This document shows positions 36,330 to 45,828 of a stretch of 64,000 bases of DNA, piece by piece. The translations under genes were made by a program, and so were the position numbers. Source of the stretch: Rhizobium sp. WYJ-E13 (GTDB lineage Bacteria > Pseudomonadota > Alphaproteobacteria > Rhizobiales > Rhizobiaceae); the NCBI RefSeq assembly GCF_018987265.1, contig NZ_CP076853.1:1364001-1428000 (forward strand). Direction: 5' to 3'. Position 1 is the stretch's first letter; every line of letters starts with the position of its first letter. Under the pieces are notes generated by a model. It was not told the origin of the DNA and did no database searches. It saw nothing but the letters and a program-made list of their open reading frames with translations.

Positions 36330-38156
36330 ATGTGCGGAATTGTGGGGATCGTTGGAAATGCGCCGGTTGCGGGCCGTCTCGTTGATGCGCTGAAGCGGCT
36401 GGAATATCGCGGTTACGATTCCGCCGGTGTCGCCACGATCCATGAGGGCGTGATGGATCGCCGCCGCGCCGAGGGCAAGCTCTTCAATCTGGAGAAGCGC
36501 CTCGACAGCGAGCCGCTTCCGGGAACGACCGGCATTGCCCACACGCGTTGGGCAACCCATGGCGTGCCGAACGAGACCAACGCTCACCCGCATTTCGTCG
36601 AGGGTGTTGCGGTGGTCCATAACGGCATCATCGAAAACTTCTCCGAACTGCGCGATGAACTGAGCCACGAAGGCGCTGCCTTTCAAAGTCAGACCGATAC
36701 GGAAGTCGTCGCCCACCTCATGGCGAAATATCTGCGCGAAGGCCTGTCGCCGCGCGAAGCGATGCTGAAGATGCTGAACCGCGTCACCGGCGCCTACGCG
36801 CTTGCCGTCATGCTGAAGAGCGACCCCGACACGATCATGGCCGCCCGCTCCGGCCCGCCGCTTGCCATCGGTTATGGCAGGGGCGAGATGTTCCTGGGAT
36901 CGGATGCCATCGCGCTGTCGCCCTTCACCAATGAGATCACCTATCTTGTCGACGGTGATTGGGCCATAATCACCCGCGATAGCGCGACCGTGCTCGATTT
37001 CTCCGGCAAGGTGGTCAAGCGCCCGCGGCAGATCTCTCAGGCGACCGCCTATGTCGTAGACAAGGGCAATCACCGCCACTTCATGGAAAAGGAAATCTAC
37101 GAGCAGCCGGAGGTCATCTCCCACGCGCTTAGTCACTATGTGGATTTCGCTGCCAATACGATCAGTCCGAATGCATCCGCCATCGATTTCAAGGCAGTGA
37201 CCGGTCTTGCCATTTCGGCCTGCGGCACTGCATATCTTGCCGGCTTGATCGGCAAATACTGGTTCGAACGATATGCGCGCCTGCCGGTCGAAATCGACGT
37301 CGCCTCGGAGTTCCGCTACCGCGAAATGCCGCTGCAGCCTTCGCAGGCAGCTCTCTTCATCTCGCAGTCGGGTGAAACCGCCGATACGCTGGCCTCGCTG
37401 CGCTATTGCAAGGAAAACGGCCTGAAGATCGGCGCCGTCGTTAACGTCCGGGAATCGACCATTGCCCGCGAAGCCGATGCCGTCTTCCCGATCATGGCCG
37501 GCCCGGAAATCGGCGTTGCCTCCACCAAGGCCTTCACCTGCCAGCTTGCCGTGCTTGCCTCGCTGGCGATCGGTGCCGGCCGTGCGCGCGGCACCATCAG
37601 CGCCGACGACGAGAAGGCGATGGTACGCCATCTTGCGGAAATGCCGCGCATCATGAGCCGCGTCCTCAATCTCATCCAGCCGCAAATGGAAGGCCTGTCG
37701 CGCGAACTCTCCAAGTGCAAGGACGTGCTCTATCTCGGCCGCGGCACCAGCTTCCCGCTCGCCATGGAAGGCGCGCTGAAGCTCAAGGAAATCTCCTATA
37801 TTCACGCCGAAGGTTATGCTGCCGGTGAGTTGAAGCACGGACCGATCGCATTGATCGACGAAAATATGCCCGTCATCGTCATCGCGCCCTATGACCGTTT
37901 CTTCGAAAAGACCGTGTCCAACATGCAGGAAGTCGCAGCTCGTGGCGGCCGCATCGTCTTCATCACCGACGAGAATGGTACAGCCGCCTCGAAGCTGCCC
38001 ACGATGGCGACGATCACGCTTCCGAACGTCGATGAGATCATCTCGCCAATGATCTTTTCGCTGCCGATCCAGCTGCTTGCCTATCACACGGCAGTCTTCA
38101 TGGGCACGGACGTGGACCAGCCGCGCAATCTCGCGAAATCGGTGACTGTGGAGTAA
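36330..38156 (+). CDS. glmS: Glutamine--fructose-6-phosphate aminotransferase (isomerising)
   Basis: 608-residue enzyme making glucosamine-6-phosphate from fructose-6-phosphate and glutamine, the entry step to amino sugars. It starts MCGIVGIVG; Cys2 becomes the N-terminal nucleophile of the glutaminase domain (residues 1-240). Two SIS sugar-isomerase domains follow, with SQSGETADT near residue 350 and a C terminus ending KSVTVE as in the family. The ATG follows GAGGGACG. It is 107 bases after glmU. No glmS ribozyme is expected in this group and none is apparent. Confidence 0.96.
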   Translation: MCGIVGIVGNAPVAGRLVDALKRLEYRGYDSAGVATIHEGVMDRRRAEGKLFNLEKRLDSEPLPGTTGIAHTRWATHGVPNETNAHPHFVEGVAVVHNGIIENFSELRDELSHEGAAFQSQTDTEVVAHLMAKYLREGLSPREAMLKMLNRVTGAYALAVMLKSDPDTIMAARSGPPLAIGYGRGEMFLGSDAIALSPFTNEITYLVDGDWAIITRDSATVLDFSGKVVKRPRQISQATAYVVDKGNHRHFMEKEIYEQPEVISHALSHYVDFAANTISPNASAIDFKAVTGLAISACGTAYLAGLIGKYWFERYARLPVEIDVASEFRYREMPLQPSQAALFISQSGETADTLASLRYCKENGLKIGAVVNVRESTIAREADAVFPIMAGPEIGVASTKAFTCQLAVLASLAIGAGRARGTISADDEKAMVRHLAEMPRIMSRVLNLIQPQMEGLSRELSKCKDVLYLGRGTSFPLAMEGALKLKEISYIHAEGYAAGELKHGPIALIDENMPVIVIAPYDRFFEKTVSNMQEVAARGGRIVFITDENGTAASKLPTMATITLPNVDEIISPMIFSLPIQLLAYHTAVFMGTDVDQPRNLAKSVTVE

Positions 38157-38278
38157 GCTTTCAGGGTTGAAACATGTTGTGCGATAAGGCGAATTCTGGC
38201 AGTTTTGAGCCTGCGGACACAGGGGGAAGGCTGGTTCGTCGGCCTGTCTGAAGACTGAAACGGAGTTCATCAGAAAAG

Positions 38279-38965
38279 ATGACCGAGAAGGCTCCCCGAG
38301 TGCCGGTCGCGATGCGGCTGAGGAATAATTTTCTCGCCGGACTTATCATCTGCGCACCGATCGCGATCACCATTTGGCTGACCTGGACCTTCATCCATTG
38401 GTCGGATAGCTGGGTGCGGCCCTATATCCCGGCGCGCTGGAATCCCGAGAGCTACATAAACTTCGCCATTCCTGGTTTCGGTCTGTTGATTGCCGTGGTG
38501 CTGATCACCATCGTTGGATTCCTCGGCAAGAACCTTATCGGCCAGAGCATTGTCCGCTTCGGCGAATCCATCGTGCATCGCATGCCGCTGGTGCGTACCG
38601 TCTATAGGAGCGTCAAGCAGATCTTCGAAACGGTGCTGAAGGAACAGTCGAACTCCTTCAAGAAGGTTGGCCTCATTGAATATCCGGGACCGGGCCTCTG
38701 GGCGCTGGTCTTTGTCGCCACCGATGCCAAGGGCGAGATCGGTTCGAAGTTCAATGCAATGGGACAGGATATGGTCGCCGTCTTCCTGCCGCCGACGCCG
38801 GTGCCGACGGCGGGCTTCCTCATCTTCGTGCCGCGCGAGAAGATCGTCATGCTCGATATGAGCCCGGAAGATGCCGCCAAGTTCCTGATATCGGGCGGCC
38901 TCGTTGCCCCGGAACATCTGCCGGTCGTGCGTCCCAAGCCGAAAGCGATCTCCAAGGTCGACTAG
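38279..38965 (+). CDS. DUF502 family membrane protein
   Basis: 228-residue inner-membrane protein with two clear helices, near residues 17-40 (FLAGLIICAPIAITIWLTW) and 62-84 (IPGFGLLIAVVLITIVGF), then a soluble domain containing RTVYRSVKQIFETVL and a FLPPTPVPTAGFL segment conserved in DUF502. Function is not established for the family. The gene follows glmS on the same strand after 122 bases. Its stop overlaps that of the convergent recG gene by 4 bases. Confidence 0.82.
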   Translation: MTEKAPRVPVAMRLRNNFLAGLIICAPIAITIWLTWTFIHWSDSWVRPYIPARWNPESYINFAIPGFGLLIAVVLITIVGFLGKNLIGQSIVRFGESIVHRMPLVRTVYRSVKQIFETVLKEQSNSFKKVGLIEYPGPGLWALVFVATDAKGEIGSKFNAMGQDMVAVFLPPTPVPTAGFLIFVPREKIVMLDMSPEDAAKFLISGGLVAPEHLPVVRPKPKAISKVD

Positions 38966-41067
38966 CCAGCTCGCAGGAAGCGGATCGCTTCGTCGCGGCG
39001 GAAGAGGTAGAGCAGGGTGCGCACTGCCTCGCCGCGTTCGCTCGTCAGGTCCGGATCGCGCTCGATCAGATAGGCGGCGTCCTTGCGGGCGATTTCCAAG
39101 AGATCGGCATGCGCCTCGATACTGGCGATACGAAACCCCGGCGTGCCTGACTGACGTGTGCCGAGAAGCTCGCCTTCGCCTCTGAGCTTCAGATCCTCCT
39201 CGGCAATCCGGAAGCCGTCCTCGGTCTCGCGCATGATCGAAAGCCGCGCATGGCCTGTTTCACCGAGCGGCCCCTTATAAAGCAGGATGCAGGTGGAAGC
39301 CTCGTCGCCACGGCCGACACGACCGCGAAGCTGATGCAGCTGCGCCAGGCCAAAACGCTCGGCATGTTCGATCACCATGATCGTCGCATCCGGCACGTCG
39401 ACGCCGACTTCGACGACGGTCGTCGCCACCAGCAACCGTAATTCGCCGCTCTTGAAGGCGAGCATGACCGCATCTTTCTCCGGTCCGCTCATCCGCCCGT
39501 GAATGAGGCCGATGCCGGGACCGAGTGCCGAAACGAGCGTCGCATGCCGCTCCTCAACCGACATCAGATCCAGCTCTTCGGATTCCTCGACCAACGGGCA
39601 GATCCAGTAGGCCTTCTTGCCTTCCGCCAGCGCGCTCTTGAGGCGGCCGACGATCTCACCGGTCCGCTCGGTCGGAACTGTGATCGTCTGGATCGGCTTT
39701 CGACCCGCCGGCTTCTCCATCAGCTTGGAGACATCCATGTCGCCGAAGGCTGCCAGCACCAGCGTGCGTGGGATCGGTGTTGCCGTCATGACCAGCATAT
39801 GCGGCGAGATGCCCTTTGCCGTCAGCCGCAGGCGTTGGTGCACGCCGAAACGGTGCTGCTCGTCGACGACAGCCAGCATCAGGTTCTTATAGTTGACGCT
39901 ATCCTGGAAGAGCGCATGCGTGCCGATGATGATCTGCGCTTCGCCCGACGCAATGCGCTCGAGAATATCCTCTCGCTCACGGCCCTTGGTTCGGCCCGTC
40001 AGCACTTCGACGCCAAGGCCCGCCGTATCAGCAAATTTCGAGATCGTTGCATGATGCTGGCGCGCGAGGATTTCGGTCGGCGCCATCAGCACGGCCTGTC
40101 CGCCGCTCTCGATGACAGCAGCCATCGACAGCAGCGCAACCAGCGTCTTGCCGGAACCGACATCGCCCTGGAGAAGCCGCAGCATGCGTTCATCGCCAGC
40201 CATGTCCCTCAGGACGTCGGCAACAGCCTCGGTCTGGCTGCACGTCGGAGAAAAAGGAAGGCTTTGCAATATCTTGCCGCTGACTTCTCCAGTAGCGTGT
40301 ACGGGTTGTCCAGCCACTTTGCGCAGCCGTTGGCGCACCAGCGCAAGCGATAGCTGGCCGGCCAGAAATTCGTCATAGGCAAGCCTGCGACGGGCAGGGG
40401 TCTGCGGATCTATGTCAGAAGTGTCTCGCGGCTCGTGCAGCATATGGAAACTGTCGCGGATAGAGGGCAACCCCTGCTTCTGCGCCAGCGAAAGATCGAT
40501 CCATTCCGGCAATTCCGGCATGCGCGGCAGCGCCGCCTCGATGATCTTGCGCAGCGTCTTCGGCGAAAGCCCCGCCGTCAGCGGATAGATCGGCTCGACC
40601 AGCGGTAGGTTCTCACCCTCGCTTGCCTTCACGATATAGTCGGGGTGAACCATCGAAGCGCGGCCGTTGAACCAGTCGACCTTGCCGCTGACCGTTACGT
40701 CCTCGTCGATCGGAAGCTGTTTCTCCAGCCAGGCGGCCTGTCCGCGGAAGAAGACGAGCGATAGCTCGCCGGTCTCGTCATGCAGGAAGACCCGGTAGGG
40801 AACGTTGCGATTGCCGCGCGGTGGCGCCTGATGCCTGTCCACACGCGCCGTAATCGTCACGATCGCGCCTTGCGGCGCGCGGGCGATCCCCGGCTGGTTG
40901 CGCCGGTCGATCAGCGAATGGGGCGCATGGAACAGCAGGTCGATGACTCGGCAATCCTCGGGCGTCTCGCGTCCGAGCAGCTTGACGAAGAGCTCCGAGA
41001 TCTTCGGGCCGACGCCTGGAAGGCCCGAGACGGGAGAAAACAGCGGATCGAGAATGGCGGGGCGCAT
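38962..41067 (-). CDS. recG: ATP-dependent DNA helicase RecG
   Basis: 701-residue branch-migration helicase that rescues stalled replication forks and processes Holliday junctions. The N-terminal wedge (OB) domain includes the PGVGPKISELF helix-hairpin-helix. Helicase motifs are visible: Walker A GDVGSGKT near residue 301, DEQHRFG as the DEAH-type box, TATPIPRT as motif III, and VVEVGVDVPDA plus QLRGRVGRG as motifs V and VI. The start at 41067 (MRPAILDPLFSPV) gives the family length; codons open upstream but are not RecG-like. It is divergent from sdhE, with 94 bases between. Confidence 0.95.
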   Translation of the reverse strand: MRPAILDPLFSPVSGLPGVGPKISELFVKLLGRETPEDCRVIDLLFHAPHSLIDRRNQPGIARAPQGAIVTITARVDRHQAPPRGNRNVPYRVFLHDETGELSLVFFRGQAAWLEKQLPIDEDVTVSGKVDWFNGRASMVHPDYIVKASEGENLPLVEPIYPLTAGLSPKTLRKIIEAALPRMPELPEWIDLSLAQKQGLPSIRDSFHMLHEPRDTSDIDPQTPARRRLAYDEFLAGQLSLALVRQRLRKVAGQPVHATGEVSGKILQSLPFSPTCSQTEAVADVLRDMAGDERMLRLLQGDVGSGKTLVALLSMAAVIESGGQAVLMAPTEILARQHHATISKFADTAGLGVEVLTGRTKGREREDILERIASGEAQIIIGTHALFQDSVNYKNLMLAVVDEQHRFGVHQRLRLTAKGISPHMLVMTATPIPRTLVLAAFGDMDVSKLMEKPAGRKPIQTITVPTERTGEIVGRLKSALAEGKKAYWICPLVEESEELDLMSVEERHATLVSALGPGIGLIHGRMSGPEKDAVMLAFKSGELRLLVATTVVEVGVDVPDATIMVIEHAERFGLAQLHQLRGRVGRGDEASTCILLYKGPLGETGHARLSIMRETEDGFRIAEEDLKLRGEGELLGTRQSGTPGFRIASIEAHADLLEIARKDAAYLIERDPDLTSERGEAVRTLLYLFRRDEAIRFLRAG

Positions 41068-41161
41068 GGGCGCCAAAATGCGATGAACAATAGGGCCTTG
41101 GCAAGGCTGACAAGCCGCTTTCGAGGGTCTATAGAGGCGCATCAACAAGGAAGGTGATGCC

Positions 41162-41464
41162 ATGACAGGTGTAACGCTCACGAGCGCCGGTCTCGACCCC
41201 CGCCGCCGCCGGATTCTGTTCCGCTGCTGGCACCGCGGTATCAGAGAGATGGACCTTGTCTTCGGTCAGTTTGCTGAAAACGAACTTCCCACCATGAGCG
41301 AAGCCGAACTCGACGAGTTCGAGGCGATCATGGGCGAAGAGGATAACGACCTCGTGCGCTGGATCATGGGAACCTGGCCGACCCCCGAGCATTTACGGAC
41401 ACCCATGTTTGCCCGCATCGCCGCCTACAAACCCGATTTCGACCTGCCCAGGAAACCGGAATGA
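41162..41464 (+). CDS. sdhE: Succinate dehydrogenase assembly factor SdhE (SdhAF2)
   Basis: 100-residue soluble protein that promotes covalent FAD attachment to succinate dehydrogenase flavoprotein. The DUF339 core is clear: RRRILFRCWHRGIREMD contains the RGxxE motif, and WIMGTWPTPEHL is another conserved stretch. Start behind AAGGAAGG. Its stop overlaps the mfd start by ATGA, so the two are translated together even though their functions differ. Confidence 0.92.
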   Translation: MTGVTLTSAGLDPRRRRILFRCWHRGIREMDLVFGQFAENELPTMSEAELDEFEAIMGEEDNDLVRWIMGTWPTPEHLRTPMFARIAAYKPDFDLPRKPE

Positions 41465-44400
41465 TCCCTGGTTTTGATGCCAAAAAGCTCGCAGCTGCCG
41501 CCGAGCCGCTGACGATCGGCAACGTGCCTGCGGGCATGGAGCCGCTGCTGCTTGCCGAACTCGCCCGCAATGGTGAGCCGGTCGCCTATGTCCTGTCGGA
41601 CGGTCAGCGCATGGCCGATCTGGAGCAGATGCTGGGCTTCGTTGCCCCCGATATTCCCGTCCTGACGCTGCCCGCCTGGGACTGTCTTCCCTATGACCGC
41701 GTCTCGCCGAGCGCCGATACATCGGCACGGCGTCTCGCTGCCCTTTCGGGTCTGATCGCACATCACAAGAAGCCGCATGCGGCAATCGTGCTCGTGACCG
41801 TCAATGCCCTGCTGCAGAAAGTAGCGCCGCAGGACATCATCGAAAGCCTGGCTTTCTCGGCTCGCCCCGGCAATCAGGTGCGGATGGATGATATTGCCGG
41901 CCGGCTGGAGCGCAACGGCTTCGAGCGCGTCGCAACCGTGCGCGAGGTCGGCGAATATGCCGTGCGCGGCGGCATTCTCGATGTCTTTGTCCCTGGCTCG
42001 GAAGAGCCCGTCCGTCTCGATTTCTTCGGCGACACGCTGGAGAGTATCCGCAGCTTCGACCCGGCCAGCCAGCGCACGATCGGACAGGTCCGCTCCCTTC
42101 ATCTCAACCCGATGAGCGAGGTAACGCTGACGCCGGATACGATCAGCCGTTTCCGCAAGAATTACCTCTCCACCTTCGGCGCCGCCACGCGCGACGATGC
42201 GCTTTACCTCGCCGTCTCAGAGGGTCGCCGCTATCCCGGCATGGAGCACTGGCTGCCGCTGTTCTACGAGAAGCTGGATACGGTGTTTGATTACCTCTCC
42301 GGTTTCCGCGTCGTCACCGATCATACGGTGCGCGAAGCGGCCGAAGAGCGCTCCAAACTCATCTACGACTATTACGATGCCCGCTTGAACTCCGGCCAGC
42401 CGGGCAAGAGCCAGATGGCGCAGGGCACACCCTATAAGCCGGTTTCGCCCGGTCAGCTTTATCTCGACAGCAAGACCTTTGTCCGCACGCTCGATGCGAT
42501 CAACGCGATCCGTGTTTCGCCCTTCAACGAACATGAAGGTGAGGCGCGCCGCGTCGTCAATCTCGATGCACGCCAGGGACCGCGCTGGGCGCGCTCCAAT
42601 GCCGAAGGCGGCGGCGATGCGGAGCGCGTCAACGTCTTCGACGTCGTCGTCAAACATATCGCCGATAAGCGCGCCGGCGGCGCGAAGGTCGTCATCACGG
42701 CCTGGACCGAGGGTTCGCTCGAGCGCCTGCTGCAGGTGCTGAACGAACACGGCCTGGAACGCATCAAGCCGATCGCCGCGTTGAAGGATGTCGCGGGCCT
42801 CGCAAAGGGTGAGGCGGCGGCGGCCGTGCTCAGCTTGGAATCCGGTTTCGAGACCGGTGATCTGATTGTCGTCGGCGAACAGGATATTCTCGGCGATCGC
42901 ATGGTGCGCCGCTCCCGACGGCGCAAGCGCGCGGCCGATTTCATCTCCGAAGTCGCCGGCCTAGACGAAGGATCGATCGTCGTCCACGCCGAACACGGCA
43001 TCGGCCGGTTTGTCGGCCTGCGCACCATCGAGGCGGCCGGTGCGCCGCATGCCTGCCTCGAACTGCAATACGCCGACGATGCCAAGCTCTTCCTGCCGGT
43101 CGAAAACATCGATCTCCTGTCGCGGTTCGGCGGCGAGGGCACAGAGGTGCAGCTCGACAAGCTCGGCGGCGGCGCATGGCAGATGCGCAAGGCCAAGCTC
43201 AAGAAGCGGCTGCTGGATATGGCCGATGCGCTGATCCGCATCGCTGCCGAGCGCCTGACGCGCCACGCGCCGGTACTGACGACCCCGGAAGGACTCTACG
43301 ACGAATTCGCCGCCCGTTTCCCCTATGACGAAACGGAAGATCAGGAAAACGCCATCGAAGCCGTGCGCGGCGATCTCGGCGCCGGTCGTCCGATGGACCG
43401 CCTCGTCTGCGGTGACGTCGGTTTCGGCAAGACCGAAGTTGCACTGCGCGCCGCCTTCGTCGCTGCCATGAACGGTGTGCAGGTCGCCGTCGTCGTTCCG
43501 ACCACGCTGCTCTCCCGCCAGCATTTCAAGACCTTCTCAGAGCGCTTCCGTGGTCTGCCGATCCGCATCCAGCAGGCCTCGCGCCTCGTTGGCTCCAAGG
43601 AGTTGGCGCTCACGAAAAAGGAAGTGGCCGACGGCAAGACGGATATCGTCGTCGGCACCCATGCGCTGCTCGGCGCCGGCATCAACTTCGCCAATCTCGG
43701 CCTGTTGATTATCGACGAAGAACAGCATTTCGGCGTCAAACACAAGGAGCGCCTGAAGGAGCTGAAGAGCGACGTGCATGTGCTGACGCTCTCGGCAACG
43801 CCAATCCCGCGCACGCTGCAGCTTGCCATGACCGGGGTGCGCGAACTGTCGCTCATCACCACGCCACCGGTAGACCGCATGGCGGTGCGCACCTTCATTT
43901 CGCCCTTCGACAGCCTCGTGATCCGCGAAACGCTGATGCGCGAGCATTATCGTGGTGGCCAGAGCTTCTACGTTTGCCCGCGTCTTGCCGATCTTGCGGA
44001 TGTGCACGCCTTCCTGCAGTCCGATGTGCCGGAGCTGAAGGTCGCCGTCGCCCACGGCCAGATGCCGGCCGGCGAGCTGGAAGACATCATGAATGCCTTT
44101 TATGAAGGTCGCTACGACGTATTGCTCTCGACCACCATCGTCGAATCCGGCCTCGATGTGCCGACCGCAAACACGCTGATCGTCCACCGCGCCGACATGT
44201 TCGGCCTTGCCCAGCTCTACCAGCTGCGCGGCCGCGTCGGCCGCTCGAAGGTGCGCGCCTTCGCGCTCTTCACGCTGCCGGTCAACAAGGTGCTGACGGC
44301 AACTGCCGAGCGCCGCCTCAAGGTGCTGCAGTCGCTGGACACGCTCGGCGCCGGCTTCCAGCTGGCAAGCCACGACCTCGATATCAGAGGTGCCGGCAAC

Positions 44401-44967
44401 CTGCTTGGCGAGGAGCAGTCCGGCCACATCAAGGAAGTCGGCTTCGAGCTGTATCAGCAGATGCTGGAAGAGGCGGTCGCCGAGGTGAAGGGTGTCGACG
44501 AGATCCAGGATACCGGCTGGTCGCCGCAGATATCCGTCGGCACGACCGTGATGATCCCGGAAGGTTACGTGCCCGACCTGCATCTGCGCATGGCGCTCTA
44601 CCGCCGGCTCGGCGAACTCACCGATCTCAAGGAGATCGATGGCTTCGGTGCCGAGATGATCGACCGCTTTGGCCCGATGCCGGTAGAGGTCCAGCACCTG
44701 CTGAAGATCGTCTATATCAAGTCGCTTTGCCGCACGGCCAATGTCGAGAAGCTCGATGCCGGCCCGAAGGGCGTCGTCGTGCAGTTCCGCAACAAGGAAT
44801 TCCCCAACCCCGCCAATCTGGTCGGCTATATCGGCAAGCAGGGCGCGATGGCGAAGATCCGCCCCGACCACAGCCTGTTCCTGACGCGTGACCTGCCGAC
44901 CCCCGAAAAGCGCCTGCAGGGTGCGGCCGTCGTCATGACGCAGCTTGCGGAGTTGGCCAAAAGCTAA
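41461..44967 (+). CDS. mfd: Transcription-repair coupling factor Mfd
   Basis: 1168-residue translocase that removes RNA polymerase stalled at DNA lesions and recruits UvrA. The N-terminal third has the UvrB-like fold (LPAWDCLPYDRVSPS). A RNA-polymerase-interaction domain follows at about 490-570 (VVHAEHGIGRFVGL). Helicase motifs include Walker A GDVGFGKT at about 651, DEEQHFGVKHKE at 752, and QLRGRVGRSK. The C-terminal TRCF domain contains YRRLGELTDLKEID. Length is normal. A GC-rich imperfect hairpin lies at 44968-44994 after the stop but has no T-run. uvrA is also in the window, 9 kb downstream. Confidence 0.96.
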   Translation: MIPGFDAKKLAAAAEPLTIGNVPAGMEPLLLAELARNGEPVAYVLSDGQRMADLEQMLGFVAPDIPVLTLPAWDCLPYDRVSPSADTSARRLAALSGLIAHHKKPHAAIVLVTVNALLQKVAPQDIIESLAFSARPGNQVRMDDIAGRLERNGFERVATVREVGEYAVRGGILDVFVPGSEEPVRLDFFGDTLESIRSFDPASQRTIGQVRSLHLNPMSEVTLTPDTISRFRKNYLSTFGAATRDDALYLAVSEGRRYPGMEHWLPLFYEKLDTVFDYLSGFRVVTDHTVREAAEERSKLIYDYYDARLNSGQPGKSQMAQGTPYKPVSPGQLYLDSKTFVRTLDAINAIRVSPFNEHEGEARRVVNLDARQGPRWARSNAEGGGDAERVNVFDVVVKHIADKRAGGAKVVITAWTEGSLERLLQVLNEHGLERIKPIAALKDVAGLAKGEAAAAVLSLESGFETGDLIVVGEQDILGDRMVRRSRRRKRAADFISEVAGLDEGSIVVHAEHGIGRFVGLRTIEAAGAPHACLELQYADDAKLFLPVENIDLLSRFGGEGTEVQLDKLGGGAWQMRKAKLKKRLLDMADALIRIAAERLTRHAPVLTTPEGLYDEFAARFPYDETEDQENAIEAVRGDLGAGRPMDRLVCGDVGFGKTEVALRAAFVAAMNGVQVAVVVPTTLLSRQHFKTFSERFRGLPIRIQQASRLVGSKELALTKKEVADGKTDIVVGTHALLGAGINFANLGLLIIDEEQHFGVKHKERLKELKSDVHVLTLSATPIPRTLQLAMTGVRELSLITTPPVDRMAVRTFISPFDSLVIRETLMREHYRGGQSFYVCPRLADLADVHAFLQSDVPELKVAVAHGQMPAGELEDIMNAFYEGRYDVLLSTTIVESGLDVPTANTLIVHRADMFGLAQLYQLRGRVGRSKVRAFALFTLPVNKVLTATAERRLKVLQSLDTLGAGFQLASHDLDIRGAGNLLGEEQSGHIKEVGFELYQQMLEEAVAEVKGVDEIQDTGWSPQISVGTTVMIPEGYVPDLHLRMALYRRLGELTDLKEIDGFGAEMIDRFGPMPVEVQHLLKIVYIKSLCRTANVEKLDAGPKGVVVQFRNKEFPNPANLVGYIGKQGAMAKIRPDHSLFLTRDLPTPEKRLQGAAVVMTQLAELAKS

Positions 44968-45030
44968 GGGCAGCCCGGCCAAATCGGACCGCCCCCAACG
45001 GTACGTTCAGTTGGTCGATGGTGACGGGCG

Positions 45031-45702
45031 TCAGTTCATGCCGACGCGTGCTTCGGCCTTCGCCTTGGCGATCTCGCGCAGCGCTCCTGCCAGCACATCC
45101 GGCGTCTGCGCGCCGCTGACGGCATATTGCTGGTCGAAGATGAAGAACGGCACGCCGTTGACGCCCATGCGCTGCGCCGCGTCGATTTCCGAGAGAATGA
45201 CGCCGCGGTCGGCGTCCGAAGCGAGCAAGGCGGCAATGACGGAGCGCTGCAGGCCAGCCTTCTCGGCGATATCGAGCAGCACTTCGTGATCGCCGACATT
45301 GCGGCCTTCCTCGAAATTGGCCTTGAAGAGCGCCGAGACGACGGCCTCCTGCTTCTGCCGGTCCTCGACAACAGCCCAATGGATCAGGCGATGCGCATCG
45401 AGCGTGTTCGGGCCGATTTTGATCGCTTCAAAATTGAAGTTGATGCCGACCTCGCGGCCGTACTTGGTCAGCATCTTATGTGCCTCAGCCACGCGTTCGG
45501 CCCCGCCGAGCTTCTGTTCCAGCATCTTCTTCTGGTCGACGCCTTCGGGCGGATAATCCGGATTGAGGCGATAGGGGCGCCAGTTGATATCGACGCCGAC
45601 CTCATCCTGCACCTCGGCGACCGCCAGCTCCAGCCGCGCCTTGCCGAGATAGCACCAGGGGCAGACGACATCAGAGACAACGTCGATGGTGATGCGTTCC
45701 AT
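45031..45702 (-). CDS. DsbA-family (FrnE-like) oxidoreductase
   Basis: 223-residue thioredoxin-fold protein with the active-site motif CPWC at residues 14-17, in a context (VVSDVVCPWCYLGKARLE) typical of the FrnE/2-hydroxychromene isomerase branch. No signal peptide is present, so it acts in the cytoplasm. Helical insert and C-terminal VNGVPFFIFDQQYAVSGAQ with its cis-Pro are conserved. FrnE proteins in other bacteria help disulfide balance and oxidative stress tolerance; its substrate here is unknown. It lies downstream of the YejA-like gene with 126 bases between them. Confidence 0.85.
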   Translation of the reverse strand: MERITIDVVSDVVCPWCYLGKARLELAVAEVQDEVGVDINWRPYRLNPDYPPEGVDQKKMLEQKLGGAERVAEAHKMLTKYGREVGINFNFEAIKIGPNTLDAHRLIHWAVVEDRQKQEAVVSALFKANFEEGRNVGDHEVLLDIAEKAGLQRSVIAALLASDADRGVILSEIDAAQRMGVNGVPFFIFDQQYAVSGAQTPDVLAGALREIAKAKAEARVGMN

Positions 45703-45828
45703 TGTGATTCCTTATTCTGCCATCCCTGAGTGACGGTTGGCTCGATCGCATAAAAGGTGTTTTCGACGATCTTTAGAGGAAGGTCGAGGCAAGAGAAAGG
45801 AAATAGAACGACGCGTCTGCTGATGTGA

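Noticed and set aside
36072..38270. Minus-strand frame of 732 codons opposite glmS
   Set aside because: It crosses the ends of glmU and glmS; no domain is visible.
44968..44994. GC-rich imperfect hairpin after mfd as a terminator
   Set aside because: Several mismatches and no T-run on the plus strand.
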